Source: Chloracidobacterium sp. (lineage in GTDB: Bacteria > Acidobacteriota > Blastocatellia > Pyrinomonadales > Pyrinomonadaceae). From it: a stretch of 64,000 nt of DNA. The position numbers and the translations under genes were made by a program. The stretch covers positions 806,001-870,000 of the forward strand of contig JADJJY010000001.1 in NCBI GenBank assembly GCA_016706275.1, in the 5' to 3' direction. The notes under the pieces were generated by a model, which searched no databases, was not told where the DNA came from, and saw only the letters and a list, made by a program, of their open reading frames with translations. Below are positions 25,968-35,295 of the stretch, in pieces; positions within the stretch are counted from its first letter, which is position 1; every line of letters begins with the position of its first letter.

Positions 25968-27473
25968 TCATGACTCGCGGCTATTTGTGCGGCCAAAAGT
26001 TACTGTTAGATCGAGCAACTTATCGCATATCTCATCGGTCAACTGGTTATCTTTTAGCCTCCATTCCCAATTGCCGCTCGCTGTTGCTGGAGTATTCATC
26101 CGCGAATTGCTATCGAGCCCAAGGAGGTCCTGCGCCGGGATAATTGCCGTGTCCGCGACCGAGGCGAGAGCGGCACGGATCAGTTCCCAATGGACGTAAC
26201 GGCCCGTTATCTGCAGATATTTGCGACAATGCGTTTTTACGCTTTTTGGTGCCGACGCGTACCAACCGGCGATCGTATCGTTGTCGTGAGTGCCGGTGTA
26301 GGCGACGCAGTTTTGCGGGTAATTGTGAGGCAGGTCGCGGTTGTACGCATCGCCGCCAAACGCGTATTGCAGTATTCGCATGCCCGGAAAACCAAATTCG
26401 TCACGTAAAGCCTCAACCTCGGGTGTGAGCGAACCGAGGTCCTCGGCAATCACCGGCAGATGTCCGATGCGAGAGCGGAGCATGGCAAAAAATTCACGTC
26501 CCGGCACATCGGCCCATTCGCCGTTCTCAGCGGTTTCGTCGCCGCCAGGGACTTCCCAGTTGCGAACAAATCCGATGAAATGATCGAGTCTGACGGCGTC
26601 GGTCATTCGTAGAGCGCATGCGATTCGTGCTGTCCACCAGCCAAAATCGAGCACACGCATCGCGTCCCAATCGTAGATCGGATTGCCCCAAAGCTGGCCC
26701 GTCTCGGAAAAATAATCGGGCGGCACACCGGCGACGACCTTTGGGCTACCGTCAGCGTTGAGTTTGAAAAGCTCCTGATTGCACCAGACATCCGCCGAAT
26801 CGTGAGCGACAAATATCGGGATATCACCGATGATCCGCACTCCGCTTTCATTAGCGTATTTTTTCAGAGCGGCCCATTGGCGAAAGAAAAGAAATTGGGC
26901 AAATTTTTCGCATTGGATCTCGCGGGCAAGCTGCGAACCAATCGTCGCGATCGCAGCGTTTTCACGCCGACGAAGAGGTTCAGCCCAGGCGTTCCAAGGC
27001 GCATCATTGTGCGAAGTTTTCACAGCCCGAAAGATCGCGTAATCATCGAGCCACCAAAAATTTTCACGGCAAAACGCGTCGTACTCGATCCGAAGATCGG
27101 TCTCACCGCTTGATCGGAAAGTCACGAATGCCTCAGCGAGAATTGCGGTTTTCCATTCGATCACCTTTTCAAAATCAACTCGTTCCGCCGGAAATGCAGG
27201 GGTTGCATTGAGTGTGTCTTGCGATATCAGGCCATCGTCGGCAAGCGTTTCGGGCGAGATGAGCATTGTGTTCCCGGCAAATGCCGAGTACAGAGAATAA
27301 GGCGAGTTGCCGTGACCCGTCGGCCCGAGCGGTAGTATTTGCCAATACGTCTGTCCGGCTTTTACGAGTGTATCGACAAAAGCGTGGGCGGCCGGACCAA
27401 GGTCGCCAATTCCATACGGCCCCGGCAGGGACGTTGGATGTAAGAGAATGCCGCTGGCTCTTGTTCCACTCAT
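25968..27473 (-). CDS. malQ: 4-alpha-glucanotransferase (amylomaltase)
   Basis: A 501-residue glycoside hydrolase family 77 enzyme that moves alpha-1,4-glucan segments between maltodextrins in glycogen or maltose turnover. The opening SGILLHPTSLPGPYGIGDLG is typical. Catalytic residues are visible as the nucleophile Asp in AVRLDHFIGF, the acid Glu in VIAEDLGSLTPEV and the third Asp in YTGTHDNDT. Length matches the family. No other maltose or glycogen genes are adjacent; it stands between the sdh promoter and the divergent purine operon. Confidence 0.96.
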   Translation of the reverse strand: MSGTRASGILLHPTSLPGPYGIGDLGPAAHAFVDTLVKAGQTYWQILPLGPTGHGNSPYSLYSAFAGNTMLISPETLADDGLISQDTLNATPAFPAERVDFEKVIEWKTAILAEAFVTFRSSGETDLRIEYDAFCRENFWWLDDYAIFRAVKTSHNDAPWNAWAEPLRRRENAAIATIGSQLAREIQCEKFAQFLFFRQWAALKKYANESGVRIIGDIPIFVAHDSADVWCNQELFKLNADGSPKVVAGVPPDYFSETGQLWGNPIYDWDAMRVLDFGWWTARIACALRMTDAVRLDHFIGFVRNWEVPGGDETAENGEWADVPGREFFAMLRSRIGHLPVIAEDLGSLTPEVEALRDEFGFPGMRILQYAFGGDAYNRDLPHNYPQNCVAYTGTHDNDTIAGWYASAPKSVKTHCRKYLQITGRYVHWELIRAALASVADTAIIPAQDLLGLDSNSRMNTPATASGNWEWRLKDNQLTDEICDKLLDLTVTFGRTNSRES

Positions 27474-27508
27474 GATTCAATTCATTATAAAGACTTAACC
27501 AAGGAACA

Positions 27509-27559
27509 CACAGAAAAGAATAAATTAAATCCTGTTCCGCTCTTTCCGTGTTTTCTGTG
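27509..27559. repeat. Long intergenic inverted repeat (malQ-allB)
   Basis: Perfect 9-bp arms CACAGAAAA (27509-27517) and TTTTCTGTG (27551-27559), with AACCA and GGTT extending them outward. It lies between divergent genes, so it cannot be merely a terminator for either. Confidence 0.65.
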
Positions 27560-27600
27560 GTTATTTCTTAATGGGAATTGGCGCTATTATCTTTTCCAGT

Positions 27601-28947
27601 ATGACCGATCTTATTATTCGCAGTCGACGCGTCGTGACGCCCCTAATTACAGGCGAGGCGTCGGTGCATATCGCCGATGGCAAGATCGCTGCGGTTCGCG
27701 AATGGGCTGATATCCCGGCGGGTGTCGAACTCATTGACGCGGGAAATTCGGTAGTGATGCCGGGTAATGTCGATGCCCACGTCCATGTCAATGAGCCTGG
27801 CCGCACCGAATGGGAAGGTTACGAGACCGCCACAAAAGCCGCGGCTGCCGGAGGCGTGACGACGATCGTCGATATGCCTTTGAATAGTATTCCTCCGACA
27901 ACGACGCTTGCAGGATTTGAAGAAAAACTTGATGCTGCGGCGGGGAAATGCACGGTCGATGTCGCATTTTGGGGCGGTGTTGTGCCGGGAAATACGGCGG
28001 AGCTTGCACCGCTTGTCGAGCGAGGCGTTCGCGGATTTAAATGTTTTCTCATCCATTCAGGTGTTGACGAATTTCCGCACGTGACCGACGACGATCTGCG
28101 TATCGCCATGCCGGAGATCGCACGGCTCGATTCGGTTCTACTTGTCCACGCAGAGGTTACGGGGCCGATCGATGCGGTCGCCGAATCTTTGTCGGGGCTT
28201 GATCCGCGTGAGTATGAGACCTTTCTGAGGTCCCGTCCTTGTTCCGCTGAAAATGAGGCTATCGCTCAGATGATCGAGTTGTCGCGTGAGACGCGTTGCC
28301 GGACGCATATTGTTCACTTGTCGTCAGCCGAGGCTCTGCCGATGCTGCGGCAAGCAAAAGCGGACGGTGTTCCGATCACCGCCGAAACGTGCCCGCATTA
28401 TCTGACATTTGCCGCCGAAGAGGTGCCGGACGGGGCGACGCATTTCAAATGCTGCCCGCCCGTGCGCGAAGCGGACAACCGCGAAAAGCTTTGGGACGCG
28501 ATCGTGGCCGGTACGATTGATATGGTCGTATCAGATCATTCGCCCTGTACGCCTGCTTTAAAATTGCAGGAAAGCGGCGATTTTATGGACGCTTGGGGCG
28601 GCATCTCGGCGTTGCAATTTGGTCTGCCAGTGATGTGGACAAATCTGCGAACGCGAGGGCTAGGGATTGCCGACCTGACGCGGCTGATGTCTGCCGTTCC
28701 GGCAAAACTCGCCAGATTAGACAGCCATAAAGGCAAAATCGCCGCCGGATATGATGCCGACATCGTGATCTGGAACCCCGAAGAAGAATTTACCGTCGTC
28801 CCCGAACTCATCCAGCATCGCCACAAATTGACGCCATATACTGGCCGCGAACTTTTCGGCAAGATCGAGGCGACATTTGTCGGCGGCAGGATAGTGTTTG
28901 AAAATGGGGCATTTGGCGGAGAGAAATTTGGTAAACTGCTGACATAA
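27601..28947 (+). CDS. allB: Allantoinase
   Basis: A 448-residue amidohydrolase that opens the hydantoin ring of allantoin to allantoate. Metal ligands are His60 and His62 (DAHVHVNEPG), the carbamylated Lys in RGFKCFLIHSG, and His residues in LLVHAEV and HIVHLSSAE, with the catalytic Asp in VSDHSPC. NEPGRTEWEGYETAT is specific to allantoinase rather than dihydroorotase. The frame opens 30 bases earlier (27571), but MTDLIIRSRRVVTP is the normal family start. It heads a six-gene purine operon; the next gene starts four bases later. Confidence 0.93.
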   Translation: MTDLIIRSRRVVTPLITGEASVHIADGKIAAVREWADIPAGVELIDAGNSVVMPGNVDAHVHVNEPGRTEWEGYETATKAAAAGGVTTIVDMPLNSIPPTTTLAGFEEKLDAAAGKCTVDVAFWGGVVPGNTAELAPLVERGVRGFKCFLIHSGVDEFPHVTDDDLRIAMPEIARLDSVLLVHAEVTGPIDAVAESLSGLDPREYETFLRSRPCSAENEAIAQMIELSRETRCRTHIVHLSSAEALPMLRQAKADGVPITAETCPHYLTFAAEEVPDGATHFKCCPPVREADNREKLWDAIVAGTIDMVVSDHSPCTPALKLQESGDFMDAWGGISALQFGLPVMWTNLRTRGLGIADLTRLMSAVPAKLARLDSHKGKIAAGYDADIVIWNPEEEFTVVPELIQHRHKLTPYTGRELFGKIEATFVGGRIVFENGAFGGEKFGKLLT

Positions 28948-28951
28948 AAAT

Positions 28952-29922
28952 ATGGATTTTACCCAACTGATCGACCTCGCATCTGAAAAACTCGGCGGTG
29001 CTGTGTTATACGCCAACGACGATTTTTTTGCGCCGAAAGAAAACTTGATCAAGCCCGCCGCTCCCGTTTGGAAAGAGGGGCTTTATACCGACGATGGGAA
29101 ATGGATGGACGGTTGGGAATCGCGCCGCCGCCGCTCGCCACGTTTGGAGGAGCCTTTTGACTGGTGCGTTATCCGTTTGGGGATGCCGGGTGAGGTGCAC
29201 GGCGTGGTCGTTGATACCGCTTATTTTAAGGGCAATTTCCCGTCGCATTGCTCGCTTGAGGCCTGCACGGTTGACGGTCATCCGGATATTGCTCAATTAC
29301 TCGACGCGGCGACGCAGTGGAAAGAGATCTTGCCGCTTTCGGAACTTGAGGGCGATTCGCAAAATAAATTTGAGATCGCCGAGACGGGGCGAGTGACGCA
29401 TTTGCGGTTCAATATCTACCCCGACGGCGGCGTCGCCCGGCTGCGCGTCCATGGTAACGTAATGCCCGACTGGGACGCATTGCGTAGACGCAACACCGAG
29501 ATCGATCTGGCGGCAGCCGAGAATGGCGGGGATGTTTTTGTTGCGAGCAATGAATTTTTTGCCACCGGCAAAATCTGATAATGCCGGGGCTTGCACATGA
29601 TATGAGCGACGGTTGGGAGACTCGTCGGCGTCGAGGGCCGGGGCATGACTGGTGCATCGTCAGGCTCGGGGCCAAGGGCACGATCACGCGGGTCGAGGTC
29701 GATACGTCTTTCTTTCGCGGCAATTATCCCGAAAGCTGCATGCTTGAGGGTGGTGATGGGACTGAGTGGCGGGAGCTATTGCCGATGTCAAAATTACAGG
29801 CCCATACAAAACACATCTTTACCGATGGACTTACCGACCTCGGCCCGGTGACCAATGTCAGATTTAATATTTATCCCGATGGCGGTGTCAGCCGCTTGAG
29901 ATTATTTGGCAGGATCGCGTGA
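28952..29922 (+). CDS. alc: Allantoicase, split by a one-base frameshift
   Basis: Allantoicase cleaves allantoate to ureidoglycolate and urea. It is made of two similar jelly-roll repeats. Repeat one lies at 28952-29578, with WMDGWESRRRR and RFNIYPDGGVARLRVHG. Repeat two lies at 29581-29922 in another frame, with SDGWETRRRRGPGHDW and RFNIYPDGGVSRLRLFG. The break follows EFFATGK at a run of four A (29570-29573). One extra A would read GKNLIMPGLAHDMSDGWETR without a gap and give a normal length of 323 residues. So either one base is missing from the assembly or the gene is freshly broken. The next gene starts with GTG overlapping this stop. Confidence 0.85.
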
Positions 29923-30443
29923 GCTTTCAGATCTATAAAAATCTTGCTTGGTTAAACGAACTCCCGCGTGCGGAGGCCGAATCGACGTTTCGCGATTGTT
30001 GCGGTTCTGCCGAGTGGGCAAGCCGGATGGCCGCGTCGCGTCCGTTCCCGATGCTTGAGAATTTGTACGCGGCGGCTGAGGATATTTGGTTCTCATTGCC
30101 GTCCGCCGATCACCTTGAGGCGTTTGCCGCTCATCCTCAGATCGGTTCAAAATCCGCCGCACCTTCGCAAAAAAAACAAGCGGCGGAGTGGTCAGCAGGC
30201 GAACAATCCGGCGTGAGCGACGCGGCGGACAGTGTCCGCGAGCAATTAGCTGATGCTAACCGCTTGTATAAGAATAAGTTCGGGTTTATATTTATCGTAT
30301 ACGCAAGCGGAAAAACAGCTGATGAGATGCTGGCGATCTGCCGGGCTCGACAAGGCAATTCCATCGAAACCGAACTCAAGATCGCGGCTCAGGAACAGCA
30401 CAAAATAACCGAGACTAGACTGAACAAATTACTGGAAACATGA
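29919..30443 (+). CDS. uraD: OHCU decarboxylase
   Basis: A 174-residue enzyme (2-oxo-4-hydroxy-4-carboxy-5-ureidoimidazoline decarboxylase) that makes S-allantoin in the last step from urate. The catalytic His is in AAHPQIGS, followed by the acidic helix EWSAGEQSGV, and FGFIFIVYASGK is the conserved core strand. It starts with GTG at 29919, overlapping the allantoicase stop by four bases, and its own stop overlaps the uraH ATG by four. Tight coupling supports one pathway. Confidence 0.92.
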   Translation: MSFQIYKNLAWLNELPRAEAESTFRDCCGSAEWASRMAASRPFPMLENLYAAAEDIWFSLPSADHLEAFAAHPQIGSKSAAPSQKKQAAEWSAGEQSGVSDAADSVREQLADANRLYKNKFGFIFIVYASGKTADEMLAICRARQGNSIETELKIAAQEQHKITETRLNKLLET

Positions 30444-30784
30444 GCGCGATAACAACACATATTTTAGATACATCTACGGGCAAACCGGGTGCCGGCATCC
30501 CTGTCGTACTCGAACGCAAAACACATGCGTCCGGCTGGCAGGACATAGCCGACGGTATTACCGACGTTGACGGCCGCGTCAGCGATTTTATTGCGGTCGG
30601 CGACGTTTTTTTGCCGGGCCATTACAGGCTGATATTCGAGACTGGGGCTTATTATCTGCTCAGTAATATAGAATGCTTTTTCCCTCAGATCACCGTAAGT
30701 TTTGTAGTAAAAGACCCGACCCAGCATTTTCACGTGCCGCTGCTGTTGAGCCCTTTCGGCTATTCTACCTATCGGGGAAGCTAA
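30440..30784 (+). CDS. uraH: 5-hydroxyisourate hydrolase
   Basis: A 114-residue transthyretin-like enzyme that hydrolyses 5-hydroxyisourate, the product of uricase. The active-site His is in THILDTSTGKP, and the C-terminal signature YRGS is complete. Length is typical of the family and there is no targeting sequence, so it is cytoplasmic. It is coupled to uraD by an ATGA overlap and precedes uricase by one base. Confidence 0.95.
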   Translation: MSAITTHILDTSTGKPGAGIPVVLERKTHASGWQDIADGITDVDGRVSDFIAVGDVFLPGHYRLIFETGAYYLLSNIECFFPQITVSFVVKDPTQHFHVPLLLSPFGYSTYRGS

Positions 30785-30785
30785 T

Positions 30786-31631
30786 ATGCCCGTCAAGATC
30801 GTCCACGACAATTACGGTAAATCGCGTGTTCGTCTGATGAAGGTCGAGCGGCACGGTGATCATCACGAACTGCAAAATATCAACGTCAAGATCGCTCTCG
30901 AAGGTGATTTTGACAGCATCCATATCGACGGCGACAATGCGCAATGCCTGCCGACTGACACGATGAAAAACACGGTCTATGCTCTCGCAGCACAGACCGA
31001 CAAGATCGAAGAGATCGAGTGTTTTGGGCTGCGGCTCGCACGGCATTTTTTAGCTAATAATCCGCAAGTTTCGCGGGTCTCGATCAATATCATCGAGCAT
31101 AAATACACTCGCATACCGGTGGGTGGCGAACCGCACGAGCATTCGTTCACCAAGAGCGGCGGCGAAAAACGTACGACCTCGGTACTGGCTACGCGCGAGG
31201 GCGAATCCGTCGAATCCGGCCTCGAAGATCTGACCGTTATTAAGACCACAAAGTCGGGTTTTGCGGGCTTTATGAAGGATAAATATACCTTTTTGCCGGA
31301 GGTAGACGATCGCATCTTTTGCACGTCGGTCAAGGCAAATTGGCGTTACTCAAACTGTGAATCTGCTACCGAAGAGCTGTGGAACAGCGTGCGCCAGACC
31401 ATCCTTGAAACATTTGCCACTCACGACAGTCTGTCCGTTCAGCACACCCTGTACGCGATGGGAGAGGCCGTTTTGTCAAAACACGCCGATGTTTCCGAGA
31501 TCGCTTTTTCGCTGCCAAATATCCACTGCCTGCCGGTTGATGTGACGCGGTTTGGTGAGGAAGAAAAGCACGCGATCTTTCTACCGACCGAAGAGCCGCA
31601 CGGTTTGATCGAGGCCCGGCTGTCCCGATGA
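30786..31631 (+). CDS. Urate oxidase (uricase)
   Basis: A 281-residue cofactor-free uricase that oxidises urate to 5-hydroxyisourate. Two tunnelling-fold domains are seen, with the catalytic Lys in NYGKSRVRLMKV and the Thr in LPTDTMKNTVYA, and the second repeat has FGEEEKHAIFLPTEEPHG. GGGGAAG precedes the ATG. All enzymes from urate to ureidoglycolate are encoded in this operon, but no ureidoglycolate lyase or amidohydrolase is visible. Confidence 0.95.
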   Translation: MPVKIVHDNYGKSRVRLMKVERHGDHHELQNINVKIALEGDFDSIHIDGDNAQCLPTDTMKNTVYALAAQTDKIEEIECFGLRLARHFLANNPQVSRVSINIIEHKYTRIPVGGEPHEHSFTKSGGEKRTTSVLATREGESVESGLEDLTVIKTTKSGFAGFMKDKYTFLPEVDDRIFCTSVKANWRYSNCESATEELWNSVRQTILETFATHDSLSVQHTLYAMGEAVLSKHADVSEIAFSLPNIHCLPVDVTRFGEEEKHAIFLPTEEPHGLIEARLSR

Positions 31632-31638
31632 TCTGTTT

Positions 31639-32976
31639 ATGACCACATCTCTTTCCGCCGAATCATTTGACAAAATAACAGGCCGGCTTCGGCTTGCGAT
31701 GGCTGGGTTTTCAAAACGCTATCCCGGCGAGACCGGACGGCGACAGCCCGTGCATACCGTCTATGGCGGAGCGCATCTTTTCAAATCCGACACCGCTGTG
31801 AGGCTAGGACAACTTGCGGTCAGGTCGTTTGATACGTTTGCACCGGACGCCGCTTCGTTTGCCGCTGCTTTAGATCTGCCCGAAAACATGGCTGACACGA
31901 TCTACGAACGCGTCGGGGAAAAGCTTAGTCGCGAGGCAGTCGAGGATTTTCGCATCGATTTTGAGGACGGCTACGGCACACGGCCCGACGCCGAAGAGGA
32001 CGGCCACGTCGTTGTTGCCGCCGGCGAGGTTGCCAAAGGCATGGCCGACGGCACGCTTTCGCCGTTTATCGGTATCCGCATCAAAACGTTTTCCGACGAG
32101 TTGATGAGCCGCAGCATCCGAACGCTCGATCTGTTTTTGACGACGCTAATCGCCAAAACGGGCGGCGTGCTGCCGGACAATTTCGTCGTCACTTTGCCGA
32201 AGATCGTCACGCCGGAGCAGGTGCGGGCACTGGTCAGTATATTTGACGAGCTTGAGCCAAAACTGCGGCTTGCACCCGGCACGCTCAAAATGGAGATGAT
32301 GATCGAGACGACGCAATCGATAATCGCGGCTGACGGCGAGGTTGGTATGCCCAAGATGCTCGAGGCTGCGCAAGGCCGTTGCACTGCGGCACATTTTGGT
32401 ACATACGATTATACGGCGAGCTGTTCGATCACTGCCGCCTATCAGGATATGCTGCATCCGGCGTGTGATTTTGCACGTCACATGATGCAGGTCTCATTTG
32501 GAGGGACAGGTGTTTGGCTCTCGGACGGTGCGACAAACATCATGCCCGTCGCTCCAAATCGCGGAGATAATTTAACGGCGGAGCAGATCGCCGAGAATAA
32601 CGCGGTCGTCCATCGTGCGTGGAAACTGCACTACGAACATTGCCGTCACTCGCTGGCTAATGCATTTTATCAGGGCTGGGATCTGCATCCCGGTCAACTA
32701 CCGACACGCTACGCCGCTGTCTTTACCTTTTTTCTTGAGGGGCTTGACGCGGCCAGTGAACGGCTCCGCAATTTTGTCGAAAAAGCCGCGCAGGCGACGC
32801 TCGTCGGTGACGTTTTTGACGACGCCGCAACCGGACAGGGATTGTTGAATTATTTTCTGCGGGCAATAAATTGCGGGGCGATCACCGAGGCTGAGGCTAC
32901 TGAGCGGACAAGCATTACCCTAGACGAACTGCGCTCAGGATCATTTGTGAAAATCCTCAAAAATCGTCAAGGTTGA
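31639..32976 (+). CDS. DUF6986 CitE/malate-synthase-like protein
   Basis: A 445-residue protein of DUF6986, in the phosphoenolpyruvate/pyruvate-domain (HpcH/HpaI, CitE) superfamily. The barrel shows the acid-rich RIDFEDGYG strand, GIRIKTFS, LKMEMMIETTQSI (metal-binding Glu) and AHFGTYDYTAS. The substrate is unknown. It starts seven bases after uricase at the end of the purine operon. Malate synthase shares this fold and consumes glyoxylate, the end product of ureidoglycolate breakdown, so a role in glyoxylate or ureidoglycolate handling is a reasonable guess. Its 3' end overlaps the convergent stress protein gene by ten bases. Confidence 0.75.
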   Translation: MTTSLSAESFDKITGRLRLAMAGFSKRYPGETGRRQPVHTVYGGAHLFKSDTAVRLGQLAVRSFDTFAPDAASFAAALDLPENMADTIYERVGEKLSREAVEDFRIDFEDGYGTRPDAEEDGHVVVAAGEVAKGMADGTLSPFIGIRIKTFSDELMSRSIRTLDLFLTTLIAKTGGVLPDNFVVTLPKIVTPEQVRALVSIFDELEPKLRLAPGTLKMEMMIETTQSIIAADGEVGMPKMLEAAQGRCTAAHFGTYDYTASCSITAAYQDMLHPACDFARHMMQVSFGGTGVWLSDGATNIMPVAPNRGDNLTAEQIAENNAVVHRAWKLHYEHCRHSLANAFYQGWDLHPGQLPTRYAAVFTFFLEGLDAASERLRNFVEKAAQATLVGDVFDDAATGQGLLNYFLRAINCGAITEAEATERTSITLDELRSGSFVKILKNRQG

Positions 32977-33827
32977 GGTGACCTAACGACCTCGACCGAG
33001 CAATGCGCCCGTGCCGCAACAGTCGATGAAACGCTGCCAAGTAAGAATCGTTCAAAAGAATTTCCCGCACAATGAGGCCCGACAAAAATACAATCAGCAT
33101 TTAGGCTGTCGGCACGGTCAACTATCGTTGTTTTCGCATTTCCCATAACGATCTCCACCGACGCTTTGATGCCCGCTTCGGTTAGTGTGGCGAGGGCCTC
33201 GGCCGCAAGCGTGTGGCCCCACTGCGAAACGAATTTTGTCTCGATCACTGCATCTTTCATTTGCGGTACAAACCGGCCGATCGACCCGACAACACCCGAA
33301 TCGGCAACCGCCAGAAGCGTCGCGGTAGTGCCGCTCGGCCAACTCCTTTTCGCGATCGTGTTGACAGCGGCCTCAGCTCCCGGCGACCCATCGTATCCGA
33401 TCAATAGCCGCGGCTGCGTGTCATTAATGTTTTCGTGGCCGCGTGAGATCCGCACCGTACAGTCGGCCTCGGTCAAAACGAGGTTGGAAACCTGTCCGAG
33501 AAACATCGTGTGCTCGCGATTTGATTGGCGGCCTTCGCCGACGACGATCATGTCGGGGTGAAACGACTCAGCTTTGGCGAGCAGTTCGCGTCCGGCGGAA
33601 CCGCTTGCCGTCTCAGCCGCGATCAACCATTTTGGGAATCTGTTTCGCATAAGCTCAAGAGCTTCGGATGCTAATCGGCGCGCTTCCTCGGGATTTTCGG
33701 GCCTGGCGCAAATTTCAGCTACCGTCATTATCAGTGCCTCGGTGCCATCCGGCAGTCCGGCGGTTGCTAGATCTGCCATCGCGGCTTTTGCCGCATCTGT
33801 TCCGTTGTATCCGATTAGTATTCTCAT
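32967..33827 (-). CDS. Tandem universal stress protein
   Basis: A 286-residue protein of two UspA domains (about 1-135 and 145-286). Each begins with the strand-loop RILIGYNGTDAAKAAM or RLLIGYDGSPGAEAAV. ATP-loop signatures are seen in each: VVGEGRQSNREHTMFLGQVS and FVGPHCAGNSFERFLLGSVS. The first departs from the GxxGxxG pattern and the second is closer to it. GGAGG eight bases before the ATG at 33827 fixes the start; the open frame runs on to 33953 but is not coding. Confidence 0.9.
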   Translation of the reverse strand: MRILIGYNGTDAAKAAMADLATAGLPDGTEALIMTVAEICARPENPEEARRLASEALELMRNRFPKWLIAAETASGSAGRELLAKAESFHPDMIVVGEGRQSNREHTMFLGQVSNLVLTEADCTVRISRGHENINDTQPRLLIGYDGSPGAEAAVNTIAKRSWPSGTTATLLAVADSGVVGSIGRFVPQMKDAVIETKFVSQWGHTLAAEALATLTEAGIKASVEIVMGNAKTTIVDRADSLNADCIFVGPHCAGNSFERFLLGSVSSTVAARAHCSVEVVRSPQP

Positions 33828-34097
33828 AACCCGAGCCTCCATTTTTACCGAGAAAAGTTTTTCGGCTGACGGCTGACTCCCGTCTCTCAACCCAACGCTG
33901 TGCAACCACCGTGCCAATCGGAATTTACGGATTTTGACGGTCAAGACCATCAAATTCGCGGAAAATTTCGCGGTTTAGCGTGAAAGTTTGCCCATATCCA
34001 AGTCAGCTAGCGGATTTCACGGGCGGTCTAAACCTTTACAGCTAAGCTCCATGCAATATGTACTGTGCGGAACGGTGATTGCTCATGAGACAAGATA

Positions 34098-35294
34098 ATG
34101 CGAACCGCAGCTAAAATAATGATGGATCCAACCTACGAAGAAGCAGATCATCTGATCGAGGCGGTGATCGGCGATGCGACCGGCCCGACTTTGATCGTTA
34201 TGGGCAGCCTGCACGGTAACGAACCGGCAGGGGCGAACGCTCTAGAGCAGATCGCCGATAGACTCGTCTCGGTCACCGAAAAGGTCGCCGGGCGCGTCTA
34301 TCTGTTGAGGGGGAACAGTCGTGCACTACAAAAAGCTGTTCGCTATATAGATGGTGATCTAAATAGAGCCTGGACGAGCAAAAATCTAGCTGCCGTTGGC
34401 ACAGATGAACTGAAGCAGTCATCTGAGGGGGTCGAACTGACCGAGCTTGACCAACAGCTCGATAGCATCTTGATCACGGCTGCATCAGAGGTGTACGTTC
34501 TCGATCTGCATTCGACATCGGCGACCGGGCCGCTGTTTGCGACCGTCGGGGACACGCTCCGCAATCGCGAATTCGCAAAGAAATTTCCGGTGAATATACT
34601 GTTGGGCATCGAGGAGCAGCTCGAGGGTACGATGCTCGAATATCTGAATAACGCCGGTGCGGTGACACTCGGATTCGAGGGCGGCAGCCACTTTTCGCCT
34701 GAAACGGTCGCAAATCACACCGCTCTGGTTTGGCTCGCACTTGTGAACACCGGCCTGCTCAAACCAGCCGACGTTCCTGATCTCGAAGAACATTTTCTGC
34801 GGCTTGCCGAAGGTGCAAAAGGCCCTCGCTTTATCGAGATACGCTATCGGGAGGCGATCACGCCCGAAGACGAGTTTCAGATGCGGCCCGGATTTAATAA
34901 TTTTGACCTAGTCGAAGAGGGATCGGTGCTTGCATATTCGACCCGCGGACCGATCAAAGCTCCTGAGACAGGGATGATCGTGATGCCGCTGTATCAAAAG
35001 CTGGGCGAGGACGGATTTTTTATCGCCCGATCGATCGCTCCGTTTTGGTTATGGCTTTCGCGTCTATTGCGTCGGACAAAAGCGTACCGGCTTATGCCGC
35101 TGCTGCCCGGAGTAAAACGCGACCCAGCGGCCGAAACGACGCTGATAATCAACACTAGATTGGCCAGGTTTTTCCCGCTGCAGATATTTCACTTACTCGG
35201 ATTTCGCAAACTTCGTTGGACCGAGCACCAGCTTGTTGTCAGCCGGCGGAAGCATGATACAGTTAGCCCGTTCGTATCGGGCACAACTAATTAG
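34098..35294 (+). CDS. Succinylglutamate desuccinylase/aspartoacylase-like M14 protein
   Basis: A 398-residue zinc carboxypeptidase-fold amidohydrolase. Zinc ligands appear in GSLHGNEPAG (HxxE) and DLHSTSATGP (His), with the catalytic Glu later in LGFEGGS. The C-terminal half is a beta domain (GMIVMPLYQKLGEDGFF). The family removes acyl groups from amino acids. The gene ends one base before the GCS2-CBS gene, which suggests linked metabolism of a small N-acyl or gamma-glutamyl compound; that is inference. A weak promoter TTTACA-N16-TATGTA lies at 34035-34062. Confidence 0.82.
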   Translation: MRTAAKIMMDPTYEEADHLIEAVIGDATGPTLIVMGSLHGNEPAGANALEQIADRLVSVTEKVAGRVYLLRGNSRALQKAVRYIDGDLNRAWTSKNLAAVGTDELKQSSEGVELTELDQQLDSILITAASEVYVLDLHSTSATGPLFATVGDTLRNREFAKKFPVNILLGIEEQLEGTMLEYLNNAGAVTLGFEGGSHFSPETVANHTALVWLALVNTGLLKPADVPDLEEHFLRLAEGAKGPRFIEIRYREAITPEDEFQMRPGFNNFDLVEEGSVLAYSTRGPIKAPETGMIVMPLYQKLGEDGFFIARSIAPFWLWLSRLLRRTKAYRLMPLLPGVKRDPAAETTLIINTRLARFFPLQIFHLLGFRKLRWTEHQLVVSRRKHDTVSPFVSGTTN

Positions 35295-35295
35295 T

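Noticed and set aside
33828..33953. N-terminal extension of the tandem stress protein
   Set aside because: GGAGG right before the ATG at 33827 and the UspA strand beginning there fix the start.
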